Assembly: GCA_002484335.1 (NCBI GenBank)
Contig: DLJQ01000005.1
Span: forward strand, 20,906-84,905
Direction: 5' to 3'
Length of the DNA: 64,000 bases
Source: Flavobacteriales bacterium UBA7612
GTDB taxonomy: Bacteria > Bacteroidota > Bacteroidia > Flavobacteriales > Weeksellaceae
In this document: piece by piece, positions 35,222 to 44,874 of the stretch
Layout of the letters: every line of letters starts with the position of its first letter
How positions within the stretch are numbered: position 1 is the stretch's first letter
Position numbers and translations under genes: made by a program
The notes under the pieces: generated by a model
The model's database searches: none
What the model was told of the DNA's origin: nothing
The model's input: the letters and a program-made list of their open reading frames with translations, nothing else

Positions 35222-36723
35222 GTATTTAATATAATTAAAGGTTCTATAAATTCTCTTGTATTTGATAATCTAGGGACTTTATTTTGTCCTCCTAATTTTC
35301 CTCGAGATGCCATCCATTCAAAAAATAATTGCTTTCTAGCCTTGTGAACTATCGGAGGATTTAATGTCATATTATTATAACGCTTTGCCTCATAATCTGA
35401 ATTAACATCTTGTAGAGATTTGTCAAGAATAGTAACAAATAAATCAAAATCTTCGGGTTCTTTATCAAATTCAATCATCCATTCATGTGCTCCTTTTTCT
35501 TTACCTTCCATAAAGATTGGACCAGCTGTATAATCAGAAATAATAGAATTGGTTTTTAGGCAGGTTCTTTTTAATGCTTCTTCGGCATTTTCTATCATTA
35601 ATTCTTCTCCAAAAGTATTTATGTAATGTTTTGTTCGTCCAGAAACTACAATTCTATGTGGGTTAGTTGATGTAAAGCGAATAGTATCACCAATAATATA
35701 TCGCCATAAACCACCGTTCGTAGTTATAACCATAGCATAGTTTTTACCAACTTCGACTTCAGCAATAGTTAGAAAACGTTGATCTTCATATCCAAATTCT
35801 TCCATGGGAATAAATTCATAAAATATCCCATTATCTAAAAGTAATAATAAATCTTTGTTATGTAATTGATCTTGTATTCCAAAAAATCCTTCCGAAGCAT
35901 TATATAATTCGAAATAATTTAATTGTTTTTTTGTAATCAGATTATAGTTTTCAGCATAAGGTTTAAAGCTAATTCCTCCATGAAAAAAAACTTCTAAGTT
36001 TGGCCAAAGTTCATCCAAATAGTTTTTACCAGTTGTTTCTAATAATTTATTAAGAACAACTAACATCCAAGAAGGAACACCAGTCAAAGAACCTACATCT
36101 TCATTTTTACAAGCATTAATAATTGCATTCATTTTTGTATTCCAATCAGACATTAAAGATATTTCTCTGTTTGGAATATTTTTCATTTCAGCATAGAAGG
36201 GTAAATTATCAATCAAGATAGCAGATAAATCACCAAAACGAGTATCATATTTTTGATATAATTCACTACTTCCACCAATTCGCAAATTTTTACATGTAAA
36301 AATATCAGTTTCAGGATTAGCATTTAAATATAAGGCAAACATTGTTTTCCCTGCAGCATAATGACAATCTTCTAAAGACTCTTTACTAATTGGAATAAAT
36401 TTACTTTTGGCATTTGTTGTTCCAGATGATTTAGCAAACCATTTAATTTTTCCATTCCATGTAACATCTTTTTCTCCTTTTCGAGCTAATTCTATATAAG
36501 GTTCAAAATCTTCATAGTGCACTGCTGGCACTTGTCTTTGGAAATCATGAATCCTCTTTATTTCGTCAAAGTGATATTTTTTTCCATAGATAGTAGATTT
36601 ACCTTTTTTAAGATTGTGAAAAAGAACTCGTTCTTGTGTGCCAATTGGATTTGCGATGCTTTCCTCGATAACATTCATTCGGTTACGCATCATAATTTCC
36701 ATAATCTTATTGACTATTCCCAT
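35215..36723 (-). CDS. GH3 superfamily acyl-adenylate/amidosynthetase-like protein
   Basis: This 502-residue protein belongs to the family of plant GH3 amidosynthetases, which adenylate a carboxylic acid and join it to an amine. KWFAKSSGTTNAKSKFIPIS (about residues 89-108) is the ATP-binding motif, YNASEGFFG (around 280) is motif II, and WRYIIGDTIRF with VSGRTKHYINTFGEE closes the adenylating domain. Bacterial members are common in Bacteroidota but their substrates are largely unknown. It is divergent from the DUF2797 gene, with 52 bases between starts. Confidence 0.85.
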   Translation of the reverse strand: MGIVNKIMEIMMRNRMNVIEESIANPIGTQERVLFHNLKKGKSTIYGKKYHFDEIKRIHDFQRQVPAVHYEDFEPYIELARKGEKDVTWNGKIKWFAKSSGTTNAKSKFIPISKESLEDCHYAAGKTMFALYLNANPETDIFTCKNLRIGGSSELYQKYDTRFGDLSAILIDNLPFYAEMKNIPNREISLMSDWNTKMNAIINACKNEDVGSLTGVPSWMLVVLNKLLETTGKNYLDELWPNLEVFFHGGISFKPYAENYNLITKKQLNYFELYNASEGFFGIQDQLHNKDLLLLLDNGIFYEFIPMEEFGYEDQRFLTIAEVEVGKNYAMVITTNGGLWRYIIGDTIRFTSTNPHRIVVSGRTKHYINTFGEELMIENAEEALKRTCLKTNSIISDYTAGPIFMEGKEKGAHEWMIEFDKEPEDFDLFVTILDKSLQDVNSDYEAKRYNNMTLNPPIVHKARKQLFFEWMASRGKLGGQNKVPRLSNTREFIEPLIILNTK

Positions 36724-36775
36724 CCAATAAAAGTTTTGTAGATTTACACAAATTTAATAAACTTTAGTTAGCAAA

Positions 36776-37567
36776 ATGCAGTTTGAGGGACAAATTCGAA
36801 AAATGACGACAGAAAATCATTCTCCAATTAATTATTATTGGAATTTTAAAGATGATTTTATTGTGATGAACCAGTTATTAGGTAAAAAGATTAAAATTAG
36901 TTTTGATCATTATGAATGTTTAGGTTGTCATGAAGATAAAGAAATTTATCAAATGGGTTACTGTAAGAACTGTTTTTTTACTTTACCAGAAGCTAACCCA
37001 AGTATTATAAACCCAGAATTATCTACAGCTCATTTGGGGATAGCACAAAGGGATTTGGAGTGGGAACAAAAATTCGAATTACAACCTCATATTGTTTATT
37101 TAGCAAACTCTTCTGGGGTAAAAGTTGGAGTAACACGATTAACACAAGTTCCAACTCGTTGGATAGATCAAGGAGCCTCTGAAGCTATTATTATTGCACG
37201 AACTGATAATCGTTATGAAGCTGGTATGATTGAGGTTTCTTTAAAAGATATTATTACAGATAAAACAAACTGGCAAAGAATGTTGAAAAATGATGTTCCT
37301 GAAGTAGATTTATTTCAAAAATATCATGAAATTAAAAGTTATGTGAACAAAGATTTTATACAATTTTTAGTTGATGAACCTAAAGTGTTAAAATTAGAAT
37401 ATCCCGTAAATTCTTATCCAGATAAAGTAAAATCTTTGAATTTGAAAAAAACACTAATTATAGAAGGGATTTTAAAAGGAATAAAAGCACAATATTTAAT
37501 ATTTGAAGATAACTCAGTCTTTAATGTTCGTGGGCATGAAGGATTTTATGTGAAATTTGAAATATAG
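36776..37567 (+). CDS. DUF2797 family protein with zinc-type Cys cluster
   Basis: This 263-residue protein has an N-terminal Cys4 cluster, CLGCHEDKEIYQMGYCKNC (about residues 44-62), probably zinc-binding. After it comes STAHLGIAQRDLEWEQKFELQPHIVYLA and VGVTRLTQVPTRWIDQGA, which resembles a GIY-YIG-like fold segment as often noted for DUF2797. The function is unknown. The ATG start gives the usual family opening MQFEGQIRKM. It is read divergently from the GH3 gene. Confidence 0.75.
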   Translation: MQFEGQIRKMTTENHSPINYYWNFKDDFIVMNQLLGKKIKISFDHYECLGCHEDKEIYQMGYCKNCFFTLPEANPSIINPELSTAHLGIAQRDLEWEQKFELQPHIVYLANSSGVKVGVTRLTQVPTRWIDQGASEAIIIARTDNRYEAGMIEVSLKDIITDKTNWQRMLKNDVPEVDLFQKYHEIKSYVNKDFIQFLVDEPKVLKLEYPVNSYPDKVKSLNLKKTLIIEGILKGIKAQYLIFEDNSVFNVRGHEGFYVKFEI

Positions 37568-37651
37568 ATTCTTTTTAAAATAAATTGCTTTTCATTTTTT
37601 TTATAATTATATTAGTTACAGATAATTAACATAACACAAAAAAATATAATT

Positions 37652-38089
37652 ATGAATAAAAAATTGGCATTAGCACTTATAGCTGCAGGAATGTTTACGT
37701 TTTCTGCTTGTAATAAAAAATCAGATTTACCTCAATATAAAGTTGAGCAGGCAGTATTAGATGTATATAAATATAGAGAAAATAGACCTGATTCATTATT
37801 TGCACATGTAGATGGTGTAAATGTATTAGATTTGATGGCTCCTATAAAAGAATTTGGACCAATAGATGTTTACAATGTTGAAAAAGTTACACCTTTAGAG
37901 GATGGCGATAAAACAATATATGAAGCAGTCTATAAAGTACATTTTAAAAATAATGCTGAAGGAACGGAAACTTTTAAAGTAAAACGAGTAAATAAGCTTG
38001 ATGGAATTGTAGTAGGATATTCTTATAATATATCGCAAGTTCCATTAGAATCTGAGAAAAGTGAAGTGAAAACTGATTCTGTAAAATAA
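37652..38089 (+). CDS. Small lipoprotein of unknown function
   Basis: This 145-residue protein has a signal peptide with lipobox TFSAC (Cys at residue 20). The mature part includes YRENRPDSLFAHVDGVNVLDLMAPIKEFG, a beta-rich middle, and a charged C-terminus, SEKSEVKTDSVK. I do not recognise the family. It is a single-gene unit between DUF2797 and a bidirectional terminator, so no context hints at a role. Confidence 0.75.
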   Translation: MNKKLALALIAAGMFTFSACNKKSDLPQYKVEQAVLDVYKYRENRPDSLFAHVDGVNVLDLMAPIKEFGPIDVYNVEKVTPLEDGDKTIYEAVYKVHFKNNAEGTETFKVKRVNKLDGIVVGYSYNISQVPLESEKSEVKTDSVK

Positions 38090-38095
38090 AATATG

Positions 38096-38130
38096 AATCC
38101 CAATAAGATAATTTATCTCATTGGGATTTT
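38096..38130. terminator. Bidirectional terminator between the lipoprotein and ilvA
   Basis: AATCCCAATAAGATAA (38096-38111) pairs with 38113-38128 with a single A-C mismatch. T-rich sequence follows on the plus strand. On the minus strand it can end the ilv operon transcript. Confidence 0.85.
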
Positions 38131-38162
38131 CATTTTAGGGTTAATTAGTAATCATTATATTT

Positions 38163-39428
38163 TTATCCTATTATTAGAGAATAAAGTGTACTATCTGTAT
38201 TTAGGTATTGATAATCGAAATTATGATTTTCTAGTCGATCAATTAAGCTATTAAAATCTTCTTTCTTATCTAATTCAATACCCACTACCGCAGGTCCTGT
38301 TTCTTTGTTGTTTTTCTTAATATATTGGAAATAACTTATATCATTACTTGGTGCTAAAACTTCATTTACTAATTCTTTTAATGCTCCCGCTCTTTGAGGA
38401 AAATTAATGATGAAATAATGTTTTAAGCCGTTATATAATAATGCTCTTTCTTTTATTTCCTCCATTCGAGTAATATCATTATTGCTTCCGCTTAAAATAC
38501 ATACTACATTTTTACCTTTTATGTTGTCTTTATACTGTTCTAATGCAGCAACAGATAATGCACCAGCAGGTTCAAGAACAATAGCATCTCTATTATACAT
38601 TTGTAGGATTATATCACAAATTTTTCCTTCGTCTACTGTAAGGTAATCATCTAAATTGTCTTTACAAATTTCAAAAGTTAAATCACCTACTTTTTGAACA
38701 GCAGCACCATCAACAAACTTATCAATATGATCTAATTCAGTATTATAACCATTTTCTACCGAAGTTTTCATAGAAGGAGCTCCTTTTGGCTCTACTGCAA
38801 TGATTTTAGTTTCAGGAGATAGTTGTTTAAAAACAGATGCAATACCAGAAGCTAAGCCACCACCACCAATAGGAACAAATACATAGTCAATTTTTTGAGT
38901 AACTTGTTCTAAAATTTCTAAGCCAACTGTAGCTTGTCCTTCAATAATTAGAGGATCATCAAACGGATGAATAAAAGCAGCATTGTTTTCTTCGCTATAG
39001 GCTATAGCTGCATTTTTAGAATCATCAAAAGTATCACCAACCAATTTTATTTCAGCAAAATCACCTCCAAACATTTTTACTTGTTCAAGTTTTTGTTTTG
39101 GAGTAGTAATTGGCATAAAGATTACACCTTTAATTTTTAAAATGCTACAAGAATAAGCAACACCTTGTGCATGATTACCAGCACTTGCACAGACAACACC
39201 ATTATTAACTTTGTTGTCTTGATATAGGTTCTGTATTTTGTTAAATGCACCTCTTAATTTATAAGAACGTACAATTTGTAAATCTTCTCTTTTTAAAAAA
39301 ACAGTAGCTTCAAACTCATTCGAAAGTCTTAAATTTTTTTGTAATGATGTCTCTGCTATTATTTTTTTGATGTTTTCTTTCGCTTTTTTTATAGCTTCTA
39401 TTTGAGGAAAATATGCGACTTCGTTCAT
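38163..39428 (-). CDS. ilvA: Threonine deaminase, biosynthetic
   Basis: This 421-residue PLP enzyme makes 2-oxobutanoate from threonine, the first step to isoleucine. REDLQIVRSYKLRGA holds the PLP Lys (about residue 58), ASAGNHAQGVAY and VPIGGGGLASGIA bind the cofactor, and the last 85 residues form a single ACT-like regulatory domain, as in the shorter IlvA type. It is the last gene of the ilv operon, one base after the ABC ATPase gene. The bidirectional terminator at 38096-38130 lies just beyond its stop. Confidence 0.92.
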   Translation of the reverse strand: MNEVAYFPQIEAIKKAKENIKKIIAETSLQKNLRLSNEFEATVFLKREDLQIVRSYKLRGAFNKIQNLYQDNKVNNGVVCASAGNHAQGVAYSCSILKIKGVIFMPITTPKQKLEQVKMFGGDFAEIKLVGDTFDDSKNAAIAYSEENNAAFIHPFDDPLIIEGQATVGLEILEQVTQKIDYVFVPIGGGGLASGIASVFKQLSPETKIIAVEPKGAPSMKTSVENGYNTELDHIDKFVDGAAVQKVGDLTFEICKDNLDDYLTVDEGKICDIILQMYNRDAIVLEPAGALSVAALEQYKDNIKGKNVVCILSGSNNDITRMEEIKERALLYNGLKHYFIINFPQRAGALKELVNEVLAPSNDISYFQYIKKNNKETGPAVVGIELDKKEDFNSLIDRLENHNFDYQYLNTDSTLYSLIIG

Positions 39429-39429
39429 C

Positions 39430-40890
39430 TTAGTTTGTTTTATTTGTGTTTTTTATTATTTTCCCTTTTTCTATATGTAATTGATGAGAGATACAATTTG
39501 GAATTTGGGATTGAAAATGTGCTACATAGATCAATGTTTGTCCACTTGCAGCTAAATCATCAATTATTTGATTGAAATGAAGAATCTGTTCATTATCTAA
39601 TCCTTGACAAGGTTCATCTAATACTAAAAGTTTAGGATTTTTCACTAAAGTTCTAGCTAGTAAAACTAAACGTTGTTTACCAATTGGAAGTGTCTTTAGT
39701 TTTTTTAATTGATCTTCTTGTAAATCAAAGAATATTAAAAGTTGTTCTAATTTTTGCTGTTGTTCAAAATCTAATTTTTGATACAAAGACATGGAATCAA
39801 AAAATCCAGAAGCAATGGCTTGTTTTACGTTTGCATCCATATCAAAATACCAATGTAATTCTGGAGAAATCATTCCAATTTTTTCTTTTATCTCCCAAAT
39901 ACTTTCTCCACTTCCTCGTCTGTTACCAAATAAAGAAATTTCGTTTCCGTAAGCTTGAGGATGATCACCATTAATTAAACTTAATAAAGTTGATTTTCCT
40001 GATCCATTTGCTCCATAAACCAACCATTTTTCTCCACTTTTTACTTCCCAATTTATGCCTTCTAAAACTTTTTTGGTACCATAAACTATTTCAACATTCT
40101 TCATTTGTATAATGTTTTCTGAAGAATTTTCTTGATGATTTTGTAAAAAATAAGGTAATGGTTTTGATTTTCTTTTTACATCTTTGGTAACTTTATCTGA
40201 TAATGAAATCTCATATAATTGTCCATTTCTAATTTCAGCGAAATGTTTTACAGATTCTGGGGAATCATCGTCATTGTTAATCAGTATAAACGTAACTCCT
40301 TTTGTTGTTAAATCATCTATATATTGATTCAGATTTTTTCTTGTTTCAATATCTAATCCTGTGTAAGGTTGATCTATAATCAACAATTGAGGTTCTAACC
40401 AAAGTACTTTTATGAGTTGCAATTTCTTGTGTTCTCCACTAGAAAGTTCAATTAGTTGTTGATTTTTAAAATTATCAAATCCAAAAATTTTTAATAAATG
40501 TTCGACCTTTTCAAATGTTAAATTTTCTTTTTTTTCAAATCGTTTTAATTCAGCTAAAACTGTTAAAGTATCATTTTGTTCAATTTTATTGTATCGTTGC
40601 TGGTAGTAAAAATTTTTCTGTCCATCAAGATTTGTAAATTGAAACCAGTTTGGAACATAAATGACTTGCTTTGGTAAATGACTTGTTTCACAAAAATTAA
40701 TTTCAAGAAAACCTTCATAATTTTCGATTTCTTTAGAGATGATTTTAGCTAAAGTTGTTTTTCCGCTTCCACTAATTCCTTTTATCATCCAATTTTCTTT
40801 GGCCTTTATTTGCCATGAAAAATCTTTTAAAATCGAATTTTGTTGATATCCGAAAGATAGATTCGTTATTTTTAGAATTGTATTTTCCAA
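39430..40890 (-). CDS. ABC ATPase with two nucleotide-binding domains (ModF-like)
   Basis: This 486-residue protein has no membrane segment. It contains two ABC domains: Walker A GISGSGKTT (about residue 40) with ELSSGEHKKLQL and LLIIDQPYTGLD, then Walker A GANGSGKSTLL (about 293) with TLPIGKQRLVLLARTL in place of a clean LSGGQ and LLVLDEPCQGLD. The layout matches ModF/PhrA-type proteins, whose function is unclear. It lies between ilvC and ilvA, 50 bases after ilvC and one base before ilvA. The start is TTG at 40890, as no ATG is available before residue 35. No permease gene is nearby. Confidence 0.82.
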   Translation of the reverse strand: MENTILKITNLSFGYQQNSILKDFSWQIKAKENWMIKGISGSGKTTLAKIISKEIENYEGFLEINFCETSHLPKQVIYVPNWFQFTNLDGQKNFYYQQRYNKIEQNDTLTVLAELKRFEKKENLTFEKVEHLLKIFGFDNFKNQQLIELSSGEHKKLQLIKVLWLEPQLLIIDQPYTGLDIETRKNLNQYIDDLTTKGVTFILINNDDDSPESVKHFAEIRNGQLYEISLSDKVTKDVKRKSKPLPYFLQNHQENSSENIIQMKNVEIVYGTKKVLEGINWEVKSGEKWLVYGANGSGKSTLLSLINGDHPQAYGNEISLFGNRRGSGESIWEIKEKIGMISPELHWYFDMDANVKQAIASGFFDSMSLYQKLDFEQQQKLEQLLIFFDLQEDQLKKLKTLPIGKQRLVLLARTLVKNPKLLVLDEPCQGLDNEQILHFNQIIDDLAASGQTLIYVAHFQSQIPNCISHQLHIEKGKIIKNTNKTN

Positions 40891-40940
40891 TTTACTTTTC
40901 TTTAAATTTTATGAAACAAGTATTATTATAATCTGTAAGA

Positions 40941-42422
40941 TTAAACTGTTTTAATTGCTTTCATTGCAGTCATTGCTTTACGTAATTCTTTTCCTACAAT
41001 TTCTACAGGATGGTTACGTAAAACATCATTGATATTTACTAATGTTACATTATCAACAGAATTATCTTTTCCTTCATTAAAATCTTTTCCAACAACATCA
41101 ACATTAATGTTTTTCATGAAATCTTTTAACAATGGTTTACATGCTTGATCAAATAAATAACAACCATATTCTGCTGTATCAGAAATTACACGATTCATTT
41201 CGAATAATTTTTTTCTAGCAATTGTATTCGCAATTAATGGTGTTTCGTGTAAAGATTCATAATAAGCAGATTCTGGTTTTATGCCAGCTTCAACCATTGT
41301 TTCAAAAGCTAATTCAACTCCGGCACGTACAAATGCAACCATTAAAGTATAATTATCAAAATATTCTTGTTCTGTAATATTAACTTCTCCAGCAGGTGTT
41401 TTTTCAAAAGCAGTTTCTCCAGTTTCAGCTCTCCATTTTAAAAGATTTTTATCTCCATTTGCCCAATCTTCCATCATTGTTTTACTAAACTCTCCAGACA
41501 TGATATCATCTTGATGTTTTTGGAATAATGGACGCATAATGTCTTTTAATTCTTCTGATAATTCGAAAGCTTTAATTTTTGCTGGATTACTTAAGCGATC
41601 AAGCATACCACTTACTCCACCATGTTTTAAAGCTTCTGTAATAACTTCTACACCATACTGAACTAATTTTGAAGCATATCCTGCATCAATTCCATTTTCT
41701 ACCATTTTTTCGAAAGAAAGAATAGAACCTGTTTGTAAAAGACCACATAAAATAGTTTGTTCTCCCATCAAATCAGATTTTACTTCAGCAACAAAAGATG
41801 ATTTTAAAACACCAGCCTTATGTCCTCCAGTTCCTACGCAATATGCTTTCGCTTGTTCTAATCCTTTACCTTGAGGATCATTTTCCGGGTGAACAGCAAT
41901 TAATGTTGGAACACCAAATCCTCTTAAATATTCAGCTCTAACTTCTGATCCAGGACATTTTGGAGCAACCATGATTACAGTAATATCTTTACGAATTTGC
42001 ATTCCTTCTTCAACGATATTGAATCCGTGAGAATATAAAAGTGTTGCGCCTTCTTTAATCAAAGGTTGTACAGCATTGATTACTGAAGTATGTTGTTTAT
42101 CTGGAGTTAAATTAACAATAACATCAGCAGTAGGAATTAATTCTTCATAAGTACCAACTGTAAAATTATTGCTTGTTGCATTTTTCCAAGAATCTCTTTG
42201 TTGTTCAATAGCTTCTTTACGTAAAGCATAAGAAACATCTAATCCACTATCGCGTAAGTTTAAACCTTGATTCAAACCTTGAGCTCCACATCCTACAATA
42301 ACAATTTTTTTACCTTTTAAGGCATCAGTACCTTTAGAAAATTTTGTGTTGTCTAAAAATTCTGCTTGTGCTAATTGGTATAATTGTTCTCTTAATGATA
42401 ATGTATTGAAATAGTTAGCCAT
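40941..42422 (-). CDS. ilvC: Ketol-acid reductoisomerase (class II)
   Basis: This 493-residue enzyme isomerises and reduces acetolactate or acetohydroxybutyrate with NADPH in valine and isoleucine synthesis. VIVGCGAQGLNQGLNLRDSG (about residues 36-55) is the cofactor site, VAPKCPGSEVR and GEQTILCG follow, and the double knotted domain near the C-terminus has FDQACKPLL. Length matches the long class II form of E. coli (491). A 91-base gap separates it from ilvN upstream. Confidence 0.95.
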   Translation of the reverse strand: MANYFNTLSLREQLYQLAQAEFLDNTKFSKGTDALKGKKIVIVGCGAQGLNQGLNLRDSGLDVSYALRKEAIEQQRDSWKNATSNNFTVGTYEELIPTADVIVNLTPDKQHTSVINAVQPLIKEGATLLYSHGFNIVEEGMQIRKDITVIMVAPKCPGSEVRAEYLRGFGVPTLIAVHPENDPQGKGLEQAKAYCVGTGGHKAGVLKSSFVAEVKSDLMGEQTILCGLLQTGSILSFEKMVENGIDAGYASKLVQYGVEVITEALKHGGVSGMLDRLSNPAKIKAFELSEELKDIMRPLFQKHQDDIMSGEFSKTMMEDWANGDKNLLKWRAETGETAFEKTPAGEVNITEQEYFDNYTLMVAFVRAGVELAFETMVEAGIKPESAYYESLHETPLIANTIARKKLFEMNRVISDTAEYGCYLFDQACKPLLKDFMKNINVDVVGKDFNEGKDNSVDNVTLVNINDVLRNHPVEIVGKELRKAMTAMKAIKTV

Positions 42423-42513
42423 TTTGTTTTTTTTATATTATTGAGGCTTAATGCCTAATTTAATTATTAATTTATTTTAAAGTTTTGTATATTAATCATA
42501 TACATGTTGATTT

Positions 42514-43107
42514 TTACATAGTGAAAACAGAGTTTCCTTTGTCTAGAAATTCATTTTCTATAACTTCTTTAGAAGGTTCATCTTTTTCGAATTGTAATAA
42601 TTTTTCATGGAAACCAGTACTCGCTTTTATAATTGCAATTCTTGCTCCTCGTACGAATTCTATTAAACCGTATTTTGTAAGTTCCTGAGTAAGATTATCG
42701 ATTTCCTCGCGATGTCCAGCTGTTTCAAAAACAGTATAATCATTACGAATTACTACAGTGTTTGCGCCATATTGACGTAATAATCTTTCTACGTAAGCTT
42801 TTTCTGCGATAATATTTGTTGGAACTTTATATAAAGCTTGTTCTTGCCAGATTAGTTCATCATTATTGTTGAAATAAGCTTTTAGAACATCAACTTGCTT
42901 TTCAATTTGCATGCACAGTTTTCGTACAACTTCCTCAGATTCTTCAATAACAATAGTAAATCGATGTACGTTCTCTATTTCAGAAGGAGAAGTACTCAAG
43001 CTTTCTATATTAATTTTTCTACGAGTAAAAATTCCAGCAATTCTTCCTAAAATCCCTATTGAATTTTCTGTATATAATGTGATTGTATATTCTTGTTTTG
43101 AATCCAT
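42514..43107 (-). CDS. ilvN: Acetolactate synthase, small regulatory subunit
   Basis: This 197-residue protein has the N-terminal ACT domain YTITLYTENSIGILGRIAGIFTRRKINIESL, which binds valine for feedback inhibition. A second ACT-like domain follows with GHREEIDNLTQELTKYGLIEFVRGARIAI. It is a long small subunit (the E. coli IlvH is 163 residues). It starts 6 bases after ilvB and partners the IlvB catalytic subunit. Confidence 0.93.
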   Translation of the reverse strand: MDSKQEYTITLYTENSIGILGRIAGIFTRRKINIESLSTSPSEIENVHRFTIVIEESEEVVRKLCMQIEKQVDVLKAYFNNNDELIWQEQALYKVPTNIIAEKAYVERLLRQYGANTVVIRNDYTVFETAGHREEIDNLTQELTKYGLIEFVRGARIAIIKASTGFHEKLLQFEKDEPSKEVIENEFLDKGNSVFTM

Positions 43108-43113
43108 AATAGT

Positions 43114-44874
43114 TTATTTTAATCTGATTTCTGAAACACTTGTACCTTGTTGAACCATAGGAAATACATTATTTTCTTTTCCTACTACAACTTCTAAAAG
43201 ATATGAACCATCATGCTCTAACATTTGTTTCAAAGCACTTTTTAATTCACTTCTTGCATCAATTTTTTGACCATCGATATGATAAGCTTTAGCTAATGCA
43301 ACAAAGTCTGGACTTGTAATATCAACAAAAGAATAACGCTTGTCATTAAATAACTCTTGCCATTGACGAACCATTCCTAAGAAACTATTATTTAGAATCA
43401 AGATTTTTACTTTCGCTCCAAACTGCATAATTGTTCCAAGTTCTTGTAAAGTCATTTGAAAACCACCGTCTCCACAAACCATTACAACATCTTTTTCTGG
43501 AGCTCCGTACCAAGCACCAATGGCAGCTGGTAAGCCAAATCCCATTGTTCCTAATCCTCCAGAAGTAACTAAAAGTTTAGAATCTTTGAATTTTGCGTAA
43601 CGACATGCGGACATTTGATGTTGACCAACATCTGTAACAATTATAGCTTCACCATCAGTTAAGTCGTTTAAAGTATTTATAACTTCCGCCATAGACATAA
43701 CATCTGATGAAGGATAGAATTCTTTATCTATAACTTCTTTATGTTCTTCTTTCTCTAATTCTCTAAACTCAGCAAGCCATTCATTATGTTCAGCTTTATC
43801 AGTAAATTTTGTAAGTAACGGAAGTGTTTTTTTACAATCTCCCCAAACAGGTACAGTAACTTTTACATTTTTTCCAATTTCTGCTGGATCAATATCTAAA
43901 TGGATAATTTTTGCTTGCTTAGCATATTTATCTAAACGTCCAGTAACGCGATCATCAAATCTCATTCCTATAGCTATCAATACATCACAATCATTTGTTT
44001 TTACATTTGGAGCATAATTTCCATGCATCCCTAATAAACCAACATATTGAGGGTGTTCTGTTTCTATAGCACTTAATCCCATTAAGGTTGTAGCTACAGG
44101 AATTCCTGATTTTTTTAAAAAATCTTTTAATTCTTGTTCTGCTTTACCAAGAATAACTCCTTGACCAATAATTGCAAATGGTTTTTTTGCTTCGTTAATT
44201 ATTTCAGCAGCCGCTTTAACATATTCAGATCTTATTTCTGGTTCAGGTCTATAACTGCGTACATGAGTACATTTCTCATATTTTTGTTTTTCAATAAGTT
44301 GAATTTGTGCATTCTTTGTTATATCAATCAGTACTGGTCCTGGTCTTCCGCTACGAGCAATATGAAAAGCTTTTGCTAAAACATCATTAACCTCTTCTGC
44401 ATCTGTAATTTGATAATTCCATTTAGTGATAGGATTAGTAATGTTAATTACATCTGTTTCTTGGAAAGCATCTGTACCTAAAAGAGAAGCAAAAACTTGG
44501 CCTGTAATACATACAATAGGATTACTATCTATCATTGCATCAGCAATTCCTGTGACTAGATTAGTTGCGCCAGGGCCACTAGTTGCAAATGCGACACCAA
44601 CTTTTCCTGATGTTCTTGCATAACCTTGAGCAGCATGTATTCCACCTTGTTCATGGCGTACTAAGATATGTTTTAGAAAATCTTTATAGTCATACAATGC
44701 ATCATAAATAGGCATAATAGCACCACCAGGATATCCAAAAACAGTATCAACACCTTCAGCTAGTAAAGCATTAATAATAGCTTGCGAACCTGATATTTGA
44801 GTTAAATTATCTGTCGGTAAGGCAGCCTTCTGAAGCGTCCCTAACTTGTCTTGCGTATTTGAATAAGATTCCAT
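43114..44874 (-). CDS. ilvB: Acetolactate synthase, large catalytic subunit
   Basis: This 586-residue ThDP enzyme condenses pyruvate with itself or with 2-oxobutanoate. GVDTVFGYPGG and VRHEQGG with the catalytic Glu lie near the N-terminus (about residues 40-75), AFQETDVINITNPITKW in the middle, and GDGGFQMTLQELGTIMQF with LNNSFLGMVRQWQ near 470-505 binds ThDP and Mg. ATG 44874 lies inside ilvD and gives a 68-base overlap. No better start occurs downstream before the conserved domain. It is coupled to ilvN. Confidence 0.95.
   Translation of the reverse strand: MESYSNTQDKLGTLQKAALPTDNLTQISGSQAIINALLAEGVDTVFGYPGGAIMPIYDALYDYKDFLKHILVRHEQGGIHAAQGYARTSGKVGVAFATSGPGATNLVTGIADAMIDSNPIVCITGQVFASLLGTDAFQETDVINITNPITKWNYQITDAEEVNDVLAKAFHIARSGRPGPVLIDITKNAQIQLIEKQKYEKCTHVRSYRPEPEIRSEYVKAAAEIINEAKKPFAIIGQGVILGKAEQELKDFLKKSGIPVATTLMGLSAIETEHPQYVGLLGMHGNYAPNVKTNDCDVLIAIGMRFDDRVTGRLDKYAKQAKIIHLDIDPAEIGKNVKVTVPVWGDCKKTLPLLTKFTDKAEHNEWLAEFRELEKEEHKEVIDKEFYPSSDVMSMAEVINTLNDLTDGEAIIVTDVGQHQMSACRYAKFKDSKLLVTSGGLGTMGFGLPAAIGAWYGAPEKDVVMVCGDGGFQMTLQELGTIMQFGAKVKILILNNSFLGMVRQWQELFNDKRYSFVDITSPDFVALAKAYHIDGQKIDARSELKSALKQMLEHDGSYLLEVVVGKENNVFPMVQQGTSVSEIRLK

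Noticed and set aside
42430..42460. Small hairpin (AGGC...GCCT) between ilvN and ilvC as an attenuator
   Set aside because: The stem has only four strong pairs, no T-run follows on the minus strand, and no leader peptide is visible.
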